NCBI GenBank assembly: GCA_013289515.1
Contig: JABCZU010000014.1
Span: 1-43,262 of the forward strand
Length of the DNA: 43,262 bases
Direction: 5' to 3'
Origin: Candidatus Babelota bacterium
Lineage (GTDB): Bacteria > Babelota > Babeliae > Babelales > RVW-14
The notes under the pieces were generated by a model that saw only the letters and a list, made by a program, of their open reading frames with translations, searched no databases and was not told where the DNA came from. This document shows, one piece after another, positions 15,222 to 23,728 of the stretch. Each line of letters opens with the position of its first letter. The first letter of the stretch is position 1. The position numbers and the translations under genes are program-made.

Positions 15222-15953
15222 CTAATCCTTCTTAGCATTCCCACTAAAAAAGACCGAACATTCAACTTCGGTGCACCAATGGCGCAGAACATCAACCGCC
15301 TCTTGTACCGTATCAACAGCGGTGATGATCGTCGTATCCTCTTTGCTAATCAGGCCTGCAGGCAGCGCTCGCTGCTCAATCCATTCAATGATTGGCCCCC
15401 AATACTGCTTATCAACCAAAATAATTGGCACGGATGACATTCTGTTGCACTGCACTAACGTCACCACTTCAAAAAGTTCATCCATGGTGCCAAAGCCGCC
15501 AGGGAAAAGAACAAAGCCAACCGAGTAACGGACCAGTAGCCACTTGCGTGCAAAGAAGTGGTCCATGATAACGCTCTCTTGCACGTAGGGGTTGACGCGT
15601 TCCTTGTTAAGGTGAATAAGGCCAACGCCGGCTGAGATTGCTTTTTTTTTATGAACTGTTTCTTTGATGCGCGCCTCTTTTAAATAATCCATAGCGCCCT
15701 GATTGGCTGCCTCCATAATGCCAGGACCGCCACCAGTGATGATCGAAAAGCCATCAGCTGCCAGTATTTTTGTAAGCTCGCGCGCCATAGCGGCATGTTT
15801 GCCCTCAAGCGGTGTTCGCGCGCCACCAAAGACCGTTATAGCTGGATGTGGCACTTTGGTAAGCTTCCACATCCCCCACAACAAACGAGTAGTGGTATGA
15901 AAAAGACTACGCAAAAAAATGCAGTATTCACGCAAACGACGAAATATCATCAC
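15222..15953 (-). CDS. LOG-family protein (TIGR00730-type, putative nucleotide phosphoribohydrolase)
   Basis: A 243-residue protein with both LOG motifs: GGGPGIMEAAN (74-84) and PGGFGTMDEL (151-160). These bind the nucleotide monophosphate in a Rossmann-like fold. LOG enzymes release the base from cytokinin riboside 5'-monophosphate or AMP; older annotations call them lysine decarboxylase, which is wrong for the family. An N-terminal extension of about 36 residues (basic, aromatic) precedes the core (AITVFGGART). The start overlaps the aldolase stop by 4 bp, so it is translationally coupled as the last gene of the minus-strand operon. The physiological substrate here is unknown. Confidence 0.88.
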   Translation of the reverse strand: MMIFRRLREYCIFLRSLFHTTTRLLWGMWKLTKVPHPAITVFGGARTPLEGKHAAMARELTKILAADGFSIITGGGPGIMEAANQGAMDYLKEARIKETVHKKKAISAGVGLIHLNKERVNPYVQESVIMDHFFARKWLLVRYSVGFVLFPGGFGTMDELFEVVTLVQCNRMSSVPIILVDKQYWGPIIEWIEQRALPAGLISKEDTTIITAVDTVQEAVDVLRHWCTEVECSVFFSGNAKKD

Positions 15954-16876
15954 TGCTCCCCTTGGTCCAAATAGTGCCGTGCCACGGTAACATCGGCATC
16001 ATCAATCACGATAGCAGCCACTGCTTTGCAAAAATCCATCGCTTCTTGCACTGTTTTTTGATGGATGTTTCTGCCCAAAGCAACGCCCAAAGCACCGCCA
16101 ACATGGACCTGATGATAGATATCCTCAAGCAGTACGTCCACGCTTTTACGCGGGCCACCAGAACAGATAACACCGGTATTACCAGCCGCCGCCACTGCCT
16201 GCTGTAAAAGCTGCGCGCTATGAAAACCGGTAGTGGCTTCCGGCGCATTAATTTTTACAAAATCGGCACCAAGGCAGGTGCCAACGCCTGCAGCACCGGC
16301 AACAAGATCGGCTGTGCATGGATTGGTTATAGATTTGCCGCGCGGGTACATCCACAAGACCGCAATCAGGCCATGGTGATGCGCTTGCTGCACTGCCTGA
16401 GACGCAGCGGCAAGCATGGCCGCCTCATAGGCGCTGCCAAGGTAGACGGTCATGCCAACGCCTAGTATTGAAAGGTTTGATCTTTTTTTAAACGCCACAA
16501 CCTGTTCTACGGTGGCAAGATTCGCGCTCTGCGGATCGTCCTGCTGTACCGATAATAAATCAGTTTTGCCATTGAGCTTTACCAAATAAGGAATGGTTGC
16601 ATAATCAGCGCCATAGCGAGCAATGAGCCCTAAATGTGTTGCAAAAACACCAATGCGGCTCTTGCCAGCAATGTCAAAGAGATGGCGCGGATGTGCTGAC
16701 TGGCTTGGAATATTGGGGCCATAGAAATCTTTATTGACGTGTTCAATTTTCTGATCGCCGGCAAAGAGAAACAATCGACCGGTGTTATGCGTCGCCTTAA
16801 GATAGTTGTGAAGATAATGTTCGCGAAATTCTTGCGGCACGGTTAACGGCACTCGAATATCTGCTTTATTGATCAT
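15950..16876 (-). CDS. Class I fructose-bisphosphate aldolase, DhnA/FbaB-like
   Basis: The 308-residue protein has the DhnA/DeoC-type TIM barrel: LFLFAGDQKIEH near the start, the Schiff-base lysine in DFVKIN (K208), and a phosphate-binding end with ICSGGPRKS and GALGVALGRNIHQ. The family cleaves fructose 1,6-bisphosphate to two triose phosphates, or does related aldol chemistry. Enolase elsewhere in the window also belongs to lower glycolysis/gluconeogenesis. GAGAGGGCC precedes the ATG. It sits between the ankyrin gene (74 bp upstream in transcription) and the LOG gene (overlapping). Confidence 0.85.
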   Translation of the reverse strand: MINKADIRVPLTVPQEFREHYLHNYLKATHNTGRLFLFAGDQKIEHVNKDFYGPNIPSQSAHPRHLFDIAGKSRIGVFATHLGLIARYGADYATIPYLVKLNGKTDLLSVQQDDPQSANLATVEQVVAFKKRSNLSILGVGMTVYLGSAYEAAMLAAASQAVQQAHHHGLIAVLWMYPRGKSITNPCTADLVAGAAGVGTCLGADFVKINAPEATTGFHSAQLLQQAVAAAGNTGVICSGGPRKSVDVLLEDIYHQVHVGGALGVALGRNIHQKTVQEAMDFCKAVAAIVIDDADVTVARHYLDQGEQ

Positions 16877-16950
16877 GGGCAGGCCCTCTCTATTTTTTCA
16901 GTATGATTTTATAATCTACTGTTAACAATAATTGAGAGCAGCACTCGTGT

Positions 16951-17757
16951 TCAATAAATGGGAATCTTACCGCATACTCGTCTTGATGTTAAAGGCTTAC
17001 ATTGAGCCACAATGTCTCTCAATTCATCAATTGCATACACCCTGTCCATTGCCTTTGACAATATGTCCTCAAGAGACCGACAACCATACAATTGAGCCAC
17101 CATCAATCCGGTGTATCCTGACAAATCCTCAACGGTTAATAGTTCAGATAATTTGCCTATTTTTTCTGCGACGGTCAAAAGTTCTGGGATAATGCACGTT
17201 TGCCCTTGGCATACAGCCCAATGCAATATTGTCCATCCCCGTTCATCTTGAGCAAGTAAATGACACTCCAATGCAACATTTTTTTCTATTAATGTAAGCA
17301 TGGCATAATAGGCACTTGGAAAATTGCATGCCAATGAGTACATAAGCGCGGGTAGCTCAGAAGAAGGTTTGGTGTAAAATGCATTTTTTATAGAGTCTTG
17401 CAATAGAATATACTCAAGCCGTCCGTACGCTATAGTGGAACCACTGACCGCTACTTCTTTATCAAATAAAATTATTGCTTGGTATATGGAAATAGATGGC
17501 CCTAAAGAATTGTACGGACTGTTGCTCTGCTTTGGTTGCTCTATTGACAATTGTATTGGTTGTAATAGCTCAGACCGACTGGTTCCCAACCCAGGACTCT
17601 GACGGGTTGCTGATTTAGGACTCTTAGCCTCAACGATTATTGGCTTAAATCGTTTGAGCTCTAAAGCTTTTAATCGTGGCGACATAGCCAAAACATCCAT
17701 ACAGCTTGCTACAAATGCCATTGCCAGTAGGATTGGCAATAATTTTTTATTGTTCAT
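16951..17757 (-). CDS. Exported ankyrin-repeat protein
   Basis: From the ATG at 17757 the protein has 268 residues and begins with a clear signal peptide (MNNKKLLPILLAMAFVASCMDVLAM); a cysteine in it could also suggest a lipoprotein. An AAGGGA site lies inside the end of dapF, and the genes overlap by 11 bp. A longer frame from 17820 would bury the signal. The C-terminal half has two ankyrin-like repeats, DERGWTILHWAVCQGQ and DLSGYTGLMVAQLYG, with weaker repeats before them. The N-terminal third after the signal is Ser/Pro/Gln-rich. Ankyrin proteins with signals are common candidates for host-interaction factors in intracellular bacteria. Its location in a biosynthetic operon is unusual. Confidence 0.78.
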   Translation of the reverse strand: MNNKKLLPILLAMAFVASCMDVLAMSPRLKALELKRFKPIIVEAKSPKSATRQSPGLGTSRSELLQPIQLSIEQPKQSNSPYNSLGPSISIYQAIILFDKEVAVSGSTIAYGRLEYILLQDSIKNAFYTKPSSELPALMYSLACNFPSAYYAMLTLIEKNVALECHLLAQDERGWTILHWAVCQGQTCIIPELLTVAEKIGKLSELLTVEDLSGYTGLMVAQLYGCRSLEDILSKAMDRVYAIDELRDIVAQCKPLTSRRVCGKIPIY

Positions 17758-18586
17758 CAAATGATCCCTTGTACACCAGCTGCGCCGATGCTTGTACATT
17801 GACATAGCCTTCAGCATCAAGCCATGTTACCACCAAACCACCAGGCATACAAATCTCAACTTTTTGATCATAGGTTATACGGCCAAGGCTGTGCAGCAGG
17901 CCAGTAAGCGCGGCAGCACCTGAACCACATGCCAGCGTTATGCCACAACCACGCTCATAAACAATCATATTATAGCTAACCGTCACGTCCGGTAGCAGCG
18001 GCTGAGTCGGAGATGGCCATGCACATTCAACGTTGGTACGATTAGGAAAAACGCTCGCAGATTCCAAGAGTGGTCCGTGCTGTTCAAGCCAAGACAAGGT
18101 CTGCTGAGCCATAATAATAAAATGCGGATTGCCAACCGTAACAACATGGCCGGTGATAGAGTCAAGCGATTTTTGTCCTGCACACTGTGGCGCACAAAGA
18201 CGTGTAATAATATCTGCGCCACCATTGCGCACCGCACACTCCACCATCATTGCGCCCATTTTTATGGTAAAGTGTTCGGGGAAATGATGGTGCACAAAAA
18301 GATACTGTGCCACACAACGCAATCCATTCAGACAACTATCGCCAGGACTGCCATCGGCATTAAAGATAAGGAGCTCTGGCGCACCCTGCTCTGGGCAGGT
18401 GGTAATAATCAGGACGCCATCTGCTCCCACACCATAACGCCTGTTACATAAAGAGGCAATGGTACTAGTCCATGCATCAGCACCCAGTTCGTTGTGGAGA
18501 TACGATGATGGTTTTTTGTACCAGTCAAAGAGGATAAAGTCATTGCCAAGTGACTGGTATTTTATGAAATTTTTCAAAATAGACAT
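17747..18586 (-). CDS. dapF: Diaminopimelate epimerase
   Basis: A 279-residue DapF that converts LL- to meso-diaminopimelate for peptidoglycan and lysine synthesis. Both catalytic cysteines are present: C85 in NADGSPGDSCLNGLRC and C220 in ERGCGITLACGSGAAA. The first motif usually reads CGNG; here it is CLNG. The opening FIKYQSLGNDFILFD and VGNPHFII also fit the family. It starts 13 bp after the cysteine-synthase-like stop, in the same operon. No other lysine-pathway gene is in the window. Confidence 0.92.
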   Translation of the reverse strand: MSILKNFIKYQSLGNDFILFDWYKKPSSYLHNELGADAWTSTIASLCNRRYGVGADGVLIITTCPEQGAPELLIFNADGSPGDSCLNGLRCVAQYLFVHHHFPEHFTIKMGAMMVECAVRNGGADIITRLCAPQCAGQKSLDSITGHVVTVGNPHFIIMAQQTLSWLEQHGPLLESASVFPNRTNVECAWPSPTQPLLPDVTVSYNMIVYERGCGITLACGSGAAALTGLLHSLGRITYDQKVEICMPGGLVVTWLDAEGYVNVQASAQLVYKGSFDEQ

Positions 18587-18599
18587 GTGTGTAAAACCT

Positions 18600-19586
18600 T
18601 TAAAGCGCTACCGCCGCAGTCTGGTGAACCATCTCCGCATTGACATGTTTGACCGGTATGGACTGACCGGAAAACACTTTGTTTAAATAATTACGACCAG
18701 AATCTGCAAACATAACAACTACCAGATCATTTTCGGTAAGCTTTTTTGAATACTCAAGCGCAACATGCATAACAGCGCCACTGCTAATGCCAACCAGCAG
18801 CCCGTGATTATGCGCAAGTCGCCTGGTCATTGTAAAGGCATCTTGGTCGGTAATTGGTATAATTTCATCAACCACTTCCTGATCAAAGGTATCTGATATA
18901 ACATCAATGCCCAGACCCTCAACGTTATACGCCTTAGGTTCTGGGGCTGAGTACATTGAAGTAGCAGCGTCAACACCAATAATTTTAACGTTGGGGTTTT
19001 GTTCTTTTAAATAGCGACCAACGCCAGACATGGTACCACAGCTTCCAGCCCCAGCAATAAAGTGCGTTATTTTGCCCTCCGTCTGCTCCCAAAGCTCAGG
19101 ACCGGTGGTGCTATAGTGCGCACGCGGATTAGCTTTATTGAAGTACTGGTTTGGCATGTAAGCACCAGGAATTGTTCGTGCAAGATGCTCGGCAAAGGTA
19201 TGGTAATTACGAGGGTCGTCGTGTGAATCGGTATTAGGACAGACATACACTTCGGCACCATAGGCCTGCAGCGTTGCTAACTTCTCAACCGCTGTTCTGT
19301 CCGGGGCGGTAATGATAACACGATATCCCTTAACCTTGCCAATCATAGCCAGTGAGATACCCTGATTGCCTGACGTTGCTTCAACAATCGTGCCCCCAGG
19401 TTTTAATAAACCGGTGCGTTCAGCCTCTTGCACCATGTAGAGGGCACAGCGGTCCTTTAAGCTGCCGCCAGGATTTAACATTTCTAGCTTGGCCAGCAGG
19501 GTCGGCTTTGCGCCAAATTCAAGGCGCATAAGCGGCGTGTTACCAATCATTTCCAGGATAGTTTTATAATTTTTATGGATAGGCAT
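18600..19586 (-). CDS. Cysteine synthase / cystathionine beta-synthase-type PLP enzyme
   Basis: A 328-residue fold-type II PLP enzyme. The opening MIGNTPLMRL and the PLP lysine in NPGGSLKDR (K44) are typical. The substrate loop is TSGNQG rather than the more usual TSGNTG, the phosphate loop is GAGSCGTMSG, and LLVGISSGA is near the end. The C-terminal DSGRNYLNKVF resembles cystathionine beta-synthases (DSxRNYxxKF) more than CysK. There are no CBS regulatory domains. It could make cysteine from O-acetylserine, or cystathionine from homocysteine; the sequence alone does not decide. It is the first gene of the minus-strand operon and diverges from gltX across 138 bp. Confidence 0.85.
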   Translation of the reverse strand: MPIHKNYKTILEMIGNTPLMRLEFGAKPTLLAKLEMLNPGGSLKDRCALYMVQEAERTGLLKPGGTIVEATSGNQGISLAMIGKVKGYRVIITAPDRTAVEKLATLQAYGAEVYVCPNTDSHDDPRNYHTFAEHLARTIPGAYMPNQYFNKANPRAHYSTTGPELWEQTEGKITHFIAGAGSCGTMSGVGRYLKEQNPNVKIIGVDAATSMYSAPEPKAYNVEGLGIDVISDTFDQEVVDEIIPITDQDAFTMTRRLAHNHGLLVGISSGAVMHVALEYSKKLTENDLVVVMFADSGRNYLNKVFSGQSIPVKHVNAEMVHQTAAVAL

Positions 19587-19607
19587 ACAAGAGCTCTTTC
19601 TATTGGT

Positions 19608-19627
19608 ATACTGTGCGTATAAAAATT
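19608..19627. promoter_or_regulatory. Shared promoter-like motif in the cysK-like/gltX divergent region
   Basis: ATACTGTG followed directly by GCGTATAAAAATT. The same two blocks, separated by two extra bases, occur in the eno/yajC divergent region at 23681-23703. The TATACT at 19607-19612 could be a -10 for gltX. Promoter activity is inference. Confidence 0.4.
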
Positions 19628-19724
19628 AGTGGGCCTTCAATGTAGAATTTTTTTCGCATTGTTTCCAGTATTATTTTTTCCGTATTATATCATGTTCTGC
19701 GACCAGAATCTAAAAGGATTTTTC

Positions 19725-21158
19725 ATGAGCACATCAATTCGCGTTCGCTTTGCCCCATCACCAACCGGCTTTATGCACCTGGGAAGTGTGCGTATTGCAC
19801 TCCTTAATTATATTTTTGCTCGCCAAAAACAGGGAACGTTTATTTTACGCATCGAAGATACGGATGCATCTCGTAACCTTGACCAAGCCAAAGCGCGTAT
19901 TGTGCAAGACCTCGCATGGCTTGGGCTTACCTACGATGAGGGGCCAGGCAAAGGCGGACCGTATGGGCCATACAGCCAGTCTGAGCGCAATGATATCTAT
20001 CAAAAACATCTGCAAGAACTGGGTGCCAGCTGTAAAATATATCGCTGTTTTTGCACCGCAGAGCAGCTAGAAACTAAGCGTCAAAAACAACAGGCCATGG
20101 GCAAACCACCGCGCTATGACCGCACCTGCCTAGGGCTGTCTGATGACAAAATTAAATCAAAGCTTGCGGCAGCTATGCCCTTTGTATGGCGCTTTAAACT
20201 CAACCAAGATCAGATCATTCAAATTCAAGACTTGGCGCGCGGCACCATCACCTTTGAATTAAAACATTTTAGCGACTTTGCCATCACGCGTGCCGATGGC
20301 ACCTGCACCTTCATGTTTGTTAACTTTATCGATGACTGGCTTATGAATATCAGCCATGTAATCCGTGGTGAAGACCATTTAACCAATACGGCACTGCAGG
20401 CAGCACTTTATGACGCCTTTGCTGTTAAACAGCCACTCTTTTGGCACTTACAAATTATTTGTAATGCTGCCGGCGAAAAGCTGTCTAAGCGGGACTTTGG
20501 CTTTAGCCTGGAAGATCTTAAGGATGCCGGGTACTTGCCTGAGGCTATTAACAACTACATGACCACGGTTGGCGCATCCTTTGCCCAAGAGGTACAGTCG
20601 CTACCTGAGCTGGTTAAAAGTTATAATTTTAGCAATATCCATACAACTGGTGCTATTCGCTATGATGTTGATAAATTAACCTGGTTCAATCATAAGTGGG
20701 TTGACCGCATTAGCCCAAGCGAGCTATTTGTGCATGCTAAACCGTTCTTGCACGAAGCCTATCCGCAAAGCGCGTCATTGAGTGATCAGACGGCCAGCGA
20801 CCTGTTGCAACGTGTTAAATCTGATATTAAAACCTTTAAGGATATCAAGCCGGCGCTGCACTTTTATTTTGAAACACCAGACGTTGAGCTGGCCGCTTTA
20901 GCCAAAGCATTTGGCGATGATCATTGTGGTATTATAACGCACATTTTTAAAGAAAATAGCAATGGCCTGGATAACGGCGATGTCTTTTTACAAGCAATTA
21001 AAGACGCGGGCAAAGCAAAAGAGATAAACACCAAGATAATGTTTAGCTCCTTACGCTACCTGCTGACCGGTCGCTTTGAAGGTGTCGGTATGCATGAATT
21101 ATTGAGTATTCTTGGCACGGCCGAGTGTAAAAAACGCCTTGAAAGGGCGTTGAAATAA
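19725..21158 (+). CDS. gltX: Glutamyl-tRNA synthetase
   Basis: Class I aminoacyl-tRNA synthetase, 477 residues from the ATG at 19725 (AAAAGGA upstream); an in-frame upstream extension lacks family residues. The HIGH-type motif is PTGFMHLGS (about 13-21) and the KMSKS-type motif is KLSKR (252-256). FARQKQGTFILRIEDTD and VNFIDDWLMNISHVIRGEDHL are typical. It charges tRNA-Glu. Since gatB is present, it probably also charges tRNA-Gln for amidation, but this cannot be read directly from the sequence. The last codon is 1 bp from the stop of a convergent small gene. Confidence 0.96.
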   Translation: MSTSIRVRFAPSPTGFMHLGSVRIALLNYIFARQKQGTFILRIEDTDASRNLDQAKARIVQDLAWLGLTYDEGPGKGGPYGPYSQSERNDIYQKHLQELGASCKIYRCFCTAEQLETKRQKQQAMGKPPRYDRTCLGLSDDKIKSKLAAAMPFVWRFKLNQDQIIQIQDLARGTITFELKHFSDFAITRADGTCTFMFVNFIDDWLMNISHVIRGEDHLTNTALQAALYDAFAVKQPLFWHLQIICNAAGEKLSKRDFGFSLEDLKDAGYLPEAINNYMTTVGASFAQEVQSLPELVKSYNFSNIHTTGAIRYDVDKLTWFNHKWVDRISPSELFVHAKPFLHEAYPQSASLSDQTASDLLQRVKSDIKTFKDIKPALHFYFETPDVELAALAKAFGDDHCGIITHIFKENSNGLDNGDVFLQAIKDAGKAKEINTKIMFSSLRYLLTGRFEGVGMHELLSILGTAECKKRLERALK

Positions 21159-21159
21159 G

Positions 21160-21420
21160 TCAGACGGCCTCAGCCTCCAGCTGATAACGGTTGGGCAGCT
21201 TTTCAAGCTTAAGCACATAGCCATTGTCTAGCATGTAGCCCATGACGCCTAAAAAGGTGGCCTCTTGGCTTTCTGGCACAAAGAACTCCAGGACAGAATT
21301 TTGTCCTTCTGGTGTTCGCTCAAAGGCGACGTGGTCCTCATTGCGAAATGAGCCAATGACAAACCAGGTTGTTGTGACCTGGACGGTGGCTTGGTAGTAA
21401 AGGCAATATAATTTTTGCAT
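21160..21420 (-). CDS. Small protein of unknown function (86 residues)
   Basis: Not recognised. It is soluble, with no signal or membrane segment, and mixed strand-like composition (YYQATVQVTTTWFVIGSF, VLEFFVPESQEATFLGVMGYM, YVLKLEKLPNRYQ), suggesting a small alpha/beta domain. The stop lies 1 bp from the gltX stop. The ribosome site is weak (GAGAATCATTCC before the ATG). Codon use resembles its neighbours, and no better frame exists on the other strand. Confidence 0.6.
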   Translation of the reverse strand: MQKLYCLYYQATVQVTTTWFVIGSFRNEDHVAFERTPEGQNSVLEFFVPESQEATFLGVMGYMLDNGYVLKLEKLPNRYQLEAEAV

Positions 21421-21476
21421 GGAATGATTCTCGATTAAAAATTCAATAATTCACCCAAGTATAAAAGAGAGCTGCC

Positions 21477-21514
21477 TAAAAAGCAAAACGACCTGCATAA
21501 AACAGGCCGTTTTG
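21477..21514 (-). terminator. Intrinsic terminator of the Pro/Ala-rich protein gene
   Basis: Read on the minus strand, CAAAACGGCCTG pairs with CAGGTCGTTTTG (12 bp with one G-U) around a 7-base loop, followed by CTTTTT. It lies 45 bp after the stop at 21559. Confidence 0.75.
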
Positions 21515-21558
21515 TGGTATTGAGGTACGTATACTTATTTATAGCTAAAACTAAGCAC

Positions 21559-22116
21559 CTAAGGCAATGGCAGTACTGGCGCTACAGGAGCGGCCGGTGC
21601 CGCTGGTGCAGGTGCTGGCAATGCCACTGGAGCTGGCGCAGGGGCCGGTAATACTGGCGCTACTGGCGCTGGCAACATAGGTGCCGGCTGAGCAACTGGC
21701 GCCGCGACAACTGGAGCTGGCATTGCTTGCACAGCTGACATATCCGGCGCGGCAGGAGCCACTGGCGCGGGCAGTGCTGCCGGCATAGGTGCTGCTGCCA
21801 CTGCTGAAGCAGGTGCAATAACGCTTTGGCCCATCTCCTGACCAAGTTCACCAGCGATATCATTTAAAACTTCTAAAGCGTCTTTAACACGCAAACGAAG
21901 TTCTTTTTTTGTGGCATATGGACTAGTCGCAAGCACCGTCAAGAGAGGATCTCTGAGCTTTTCATTAATGCGTGCTACCCAACCAGTGCCGACGTCATCT
22001 AGTGAACTTCCTATTGTTCCTTGATCATCAGCGGTACACTGATGAAAATGCCCAAGAACAAGGGCAACGTACAAAGACCGCATCAAGCGTGCTTTGCGTC
22101 TGTTATATACTCCCAT
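21559..22116 (-). CDS. Exported protein with Pro/Ala-rich C-terminus
   Basis: A 185-residue protein, unrecognised. A strong AAAGGAG site 5 bases before the ATG fixes the start. Residues 10-30 (RLMRSLYVALVLGHFHQCTADD) look like a signal peptide, possibly of lipoprotein type. Residues 30-100 form a predicted helical domain (WVARINEKLRDPLLTVLATSPYATKKELRLRVKDALEVLNDIAGEL). From about 102 to the end nearly every residue is P, A, V, M or L in repeats such as LPAPVAP, reminiscent of wall-spanning linkers. The role may be to bridge periplasm or surface; this is inference. It has its own terminator. Confidence 0.75.
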   Translation of the reverse strand: MGVYNRRKARLMRSLYVALVLGHFHQCTADDQGTIGSSLDDVGTGWVARINEKLRDPLLTVLATSPYATKKELRLRVKDALEVLNDIAGELGQEMGQSVIAPASAVAAAPMPAALPAPVAPAAPDMSAVQAMPAPVVAAPVAQPAPMLPAPVAPVLPAPAPAPVALPAPAPAAPAAPVAPVLPLP

Positions 22117-22250
22117 CGTAACTCCTTTCCCATCCTTTATGACACGTATTTTTAGCGCTTATAATATTCTTACAGAAAATATCTAACTAGATCGTAATAT
22201 TAATTGTATCAAATAGTCAATATTTTTTTCTGTAATAAAAAATAACGCTG

Positions 22251-22276
22251 TCAAAACCGCACAAAAGTTCGTGCGG
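22251..22276 (-). terminator. Intrinsic terminator of eno
   Basis: On the minus strand CCGCAC and GTGCGG pair around an 8-base loop and are followed by TTTTG. It lies about 70 bp after the eno stop. The rest of the gap 22117-22347 is AT-rich; it includes the promoter region of the Pro/Ala-rich gene and no other gene. Confidence 0.6.
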
Positions 22277-22347
22277 GATGGTACGTATTTTCTGGGAAAA
22301 GGAAATTTGTGGGGGGTTAAATTATCGAACTGGCGTTGGGAACAAAT

Positions 22348-23607
22348 CTATCGTTGCCCAAGCAATTGCTCTTCAATGGCAAGCAGACGATTGTACTTGG
22401 CCACCCGCTCACCGCGTGCTGGCGCACCGCCTTTGTACTGTCCTGCGGCAGTGCCGACGACAAAATCGGCAATAAAGGTGTCATTCGTCTCGCCCGAGCG
22501 ATGGGAGACTATCGTTTTATAGCCGGCCTTTTTGCTTAGTTTTACCGCCTCAAGCGCCTCAGAAACGGTACCTATCTGATTTGGCTTTATCAGCACAGCA
22601 TTGGCAACGCCCATCTCAATGCCTTGCGTTATTCGCGTTTGGTTGGTAACAAAGATATCATCACCAACCAGCTGAATACGGCCGCCAAGGCACTTGGTAA
22701 GCGTTTGCCAACCTACCCAATCATCTTGGTCAAGACCATCCTCAATAGAGGCAATTTGATATCGATTACATAGGTCTTCGTAAATTGCCACAAGCTCTTG
22801 GGCCGTATACCCGGTCTTATCGATGGTGTAACGGGCAAGCCGCTGGTCAAAAAACGTTGCGGCAGCAACATCAAGGCATATTACTGCATTGACAGAATGC
22901 TGTACACTCTTCATTGCCAAATCCAGGAGATCAAGCGCGGCAAACTCACGTGCCAACCCAATCTGCTTAAACAACGGCGCATAGCCACCTTCATCTCCCA
23001 CGCCAACAGACAGGCCTTGTTTGATCAAAATCTTCTTGAGGGCCCAATAGACCCCACTGGCATACTCAAGGCTTTCACCGATTGAACCAACACGCGGCAT
23101 GACCATAAACTCCTGAAAAGCCAAGCCATTATTGCCATGAAAACCACCATTAATCAGATTGTACATGCACTGCGGCATCGCTGGTTTTTCCTCATCACCA
23201 TGCAATCTATTAATAAGCTGGTACAATTCAATGCCATCGTCAAAGGCCTGAGCCCGCGCCACCGCCATACTAACGGCAAGAATAGTGTTTGCCCCAAGGC
23301 GTGATTTATCGGCGGTACCATCAAGCGCAATCAACTCTTGATCCACGGCGGTAACATCGGGCCTTTTGCCAACAAGTGCAGGGGCTATGATGTCATGTAG
23401 CATGGCAATAGCATTGAGTACGCCTTTACCCCCAAAGTGGTGCATGTCGCCATCGCGCAGCTCCTTTGCTTCATTGCGGCCAATCGACGCGCCCTCTGGC
23501 ACGCTTGCCACTACTTGGGTACCGTTATCAAGCGTTAAAACACATTCAAGTGCTGGCAATGCCCGTGAATCTATTATTTGTCGGGCACGTAGCGTAGCAA
23601 TTTTCAT
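22348..23607 (-). CDS. eno: Enolase
   Basis: This 419-residue enolase interconverts 2-phosphoglycerate and phosphoenolpyruvate. The metal and catalytic residues are visible: VGDEGGYAP, ICLDVAAA, SIEDGLDQDDW, LVGDDIFVTN, the lysine in LIKPNQIGT, and SHRSGETNDTFIAD. Two conserved spots are altered: IIDSRALPALE instead of the usual IIDSRGNPTVE, and the mobile loop GASIG instead of GASTG. The rest is intact, so activity is expected. It is divergent from yajC across about 120 bp. Confidence 0.96.
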   Translation of the reverse strand: MKIATLRARQIIDSRALPALECVLTLDNGTQVVASVPEGASIGRNEAKELRDGDMHHFGGKGVLNAIAMLHDIIAPALVGKRPDVTAVDQELIALDGTADKSRLGANTILAVSMAVARAQAFDDGIELYQLINRLHGDEEKPAMPQCMYNLINGGFHGNNGLAFQEFMVMPRVGSIGESLEYASGVYWALKKILIKQGLSVGVGDEGGYAPLFKQIGLAREFAALDLLDLAMKSVQHSVNAVICLDVAAATFFDQRLARYTIDKTGYTAQELVAIYEDLCNRYQIASIEDGLDQDDWVGWQTLTKCLGGRIQLVGDDIFVTNQTRITQGIEMGVANAVLIKPNQIGTVSEALEAVKLSKKAGYKTIVSHRSGETNDTFIADFVVGTAAGQYKGGAPARGERVAKYNRLLAIEEQLLGQR

Positions 23608-23680
23608 TGGGTCTCCTAGCGAATAACCGCACTAAAAAGCCTTTTTATAGCGCAATTTTTTTAAAATCTTAAAAACTGTA

Positions 23681-23703
23681 ATACTGTGTTGCGTATAAAA
23701 ATT
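23681..23703. promoter_or_regulatory. Shared promoter-like motif in the eno/yajC divergent region
   Basis: ATACTGTG-TT-GCGTATAAAAATT, the counterpart of 19608-19627. It is about 25 bp before the yajC start and about 75 bp before the eno start. Confidence 0.4.
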
Positions 23704-23728
23704 GTCCTGCTTGCGAAACTTATGCATC

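Noticed and set aside
15189-15437. Plus-strand frame overlapping the LOG gene
   Set aside because: Antisense to a clear LOG-family protein and lacks any domain.
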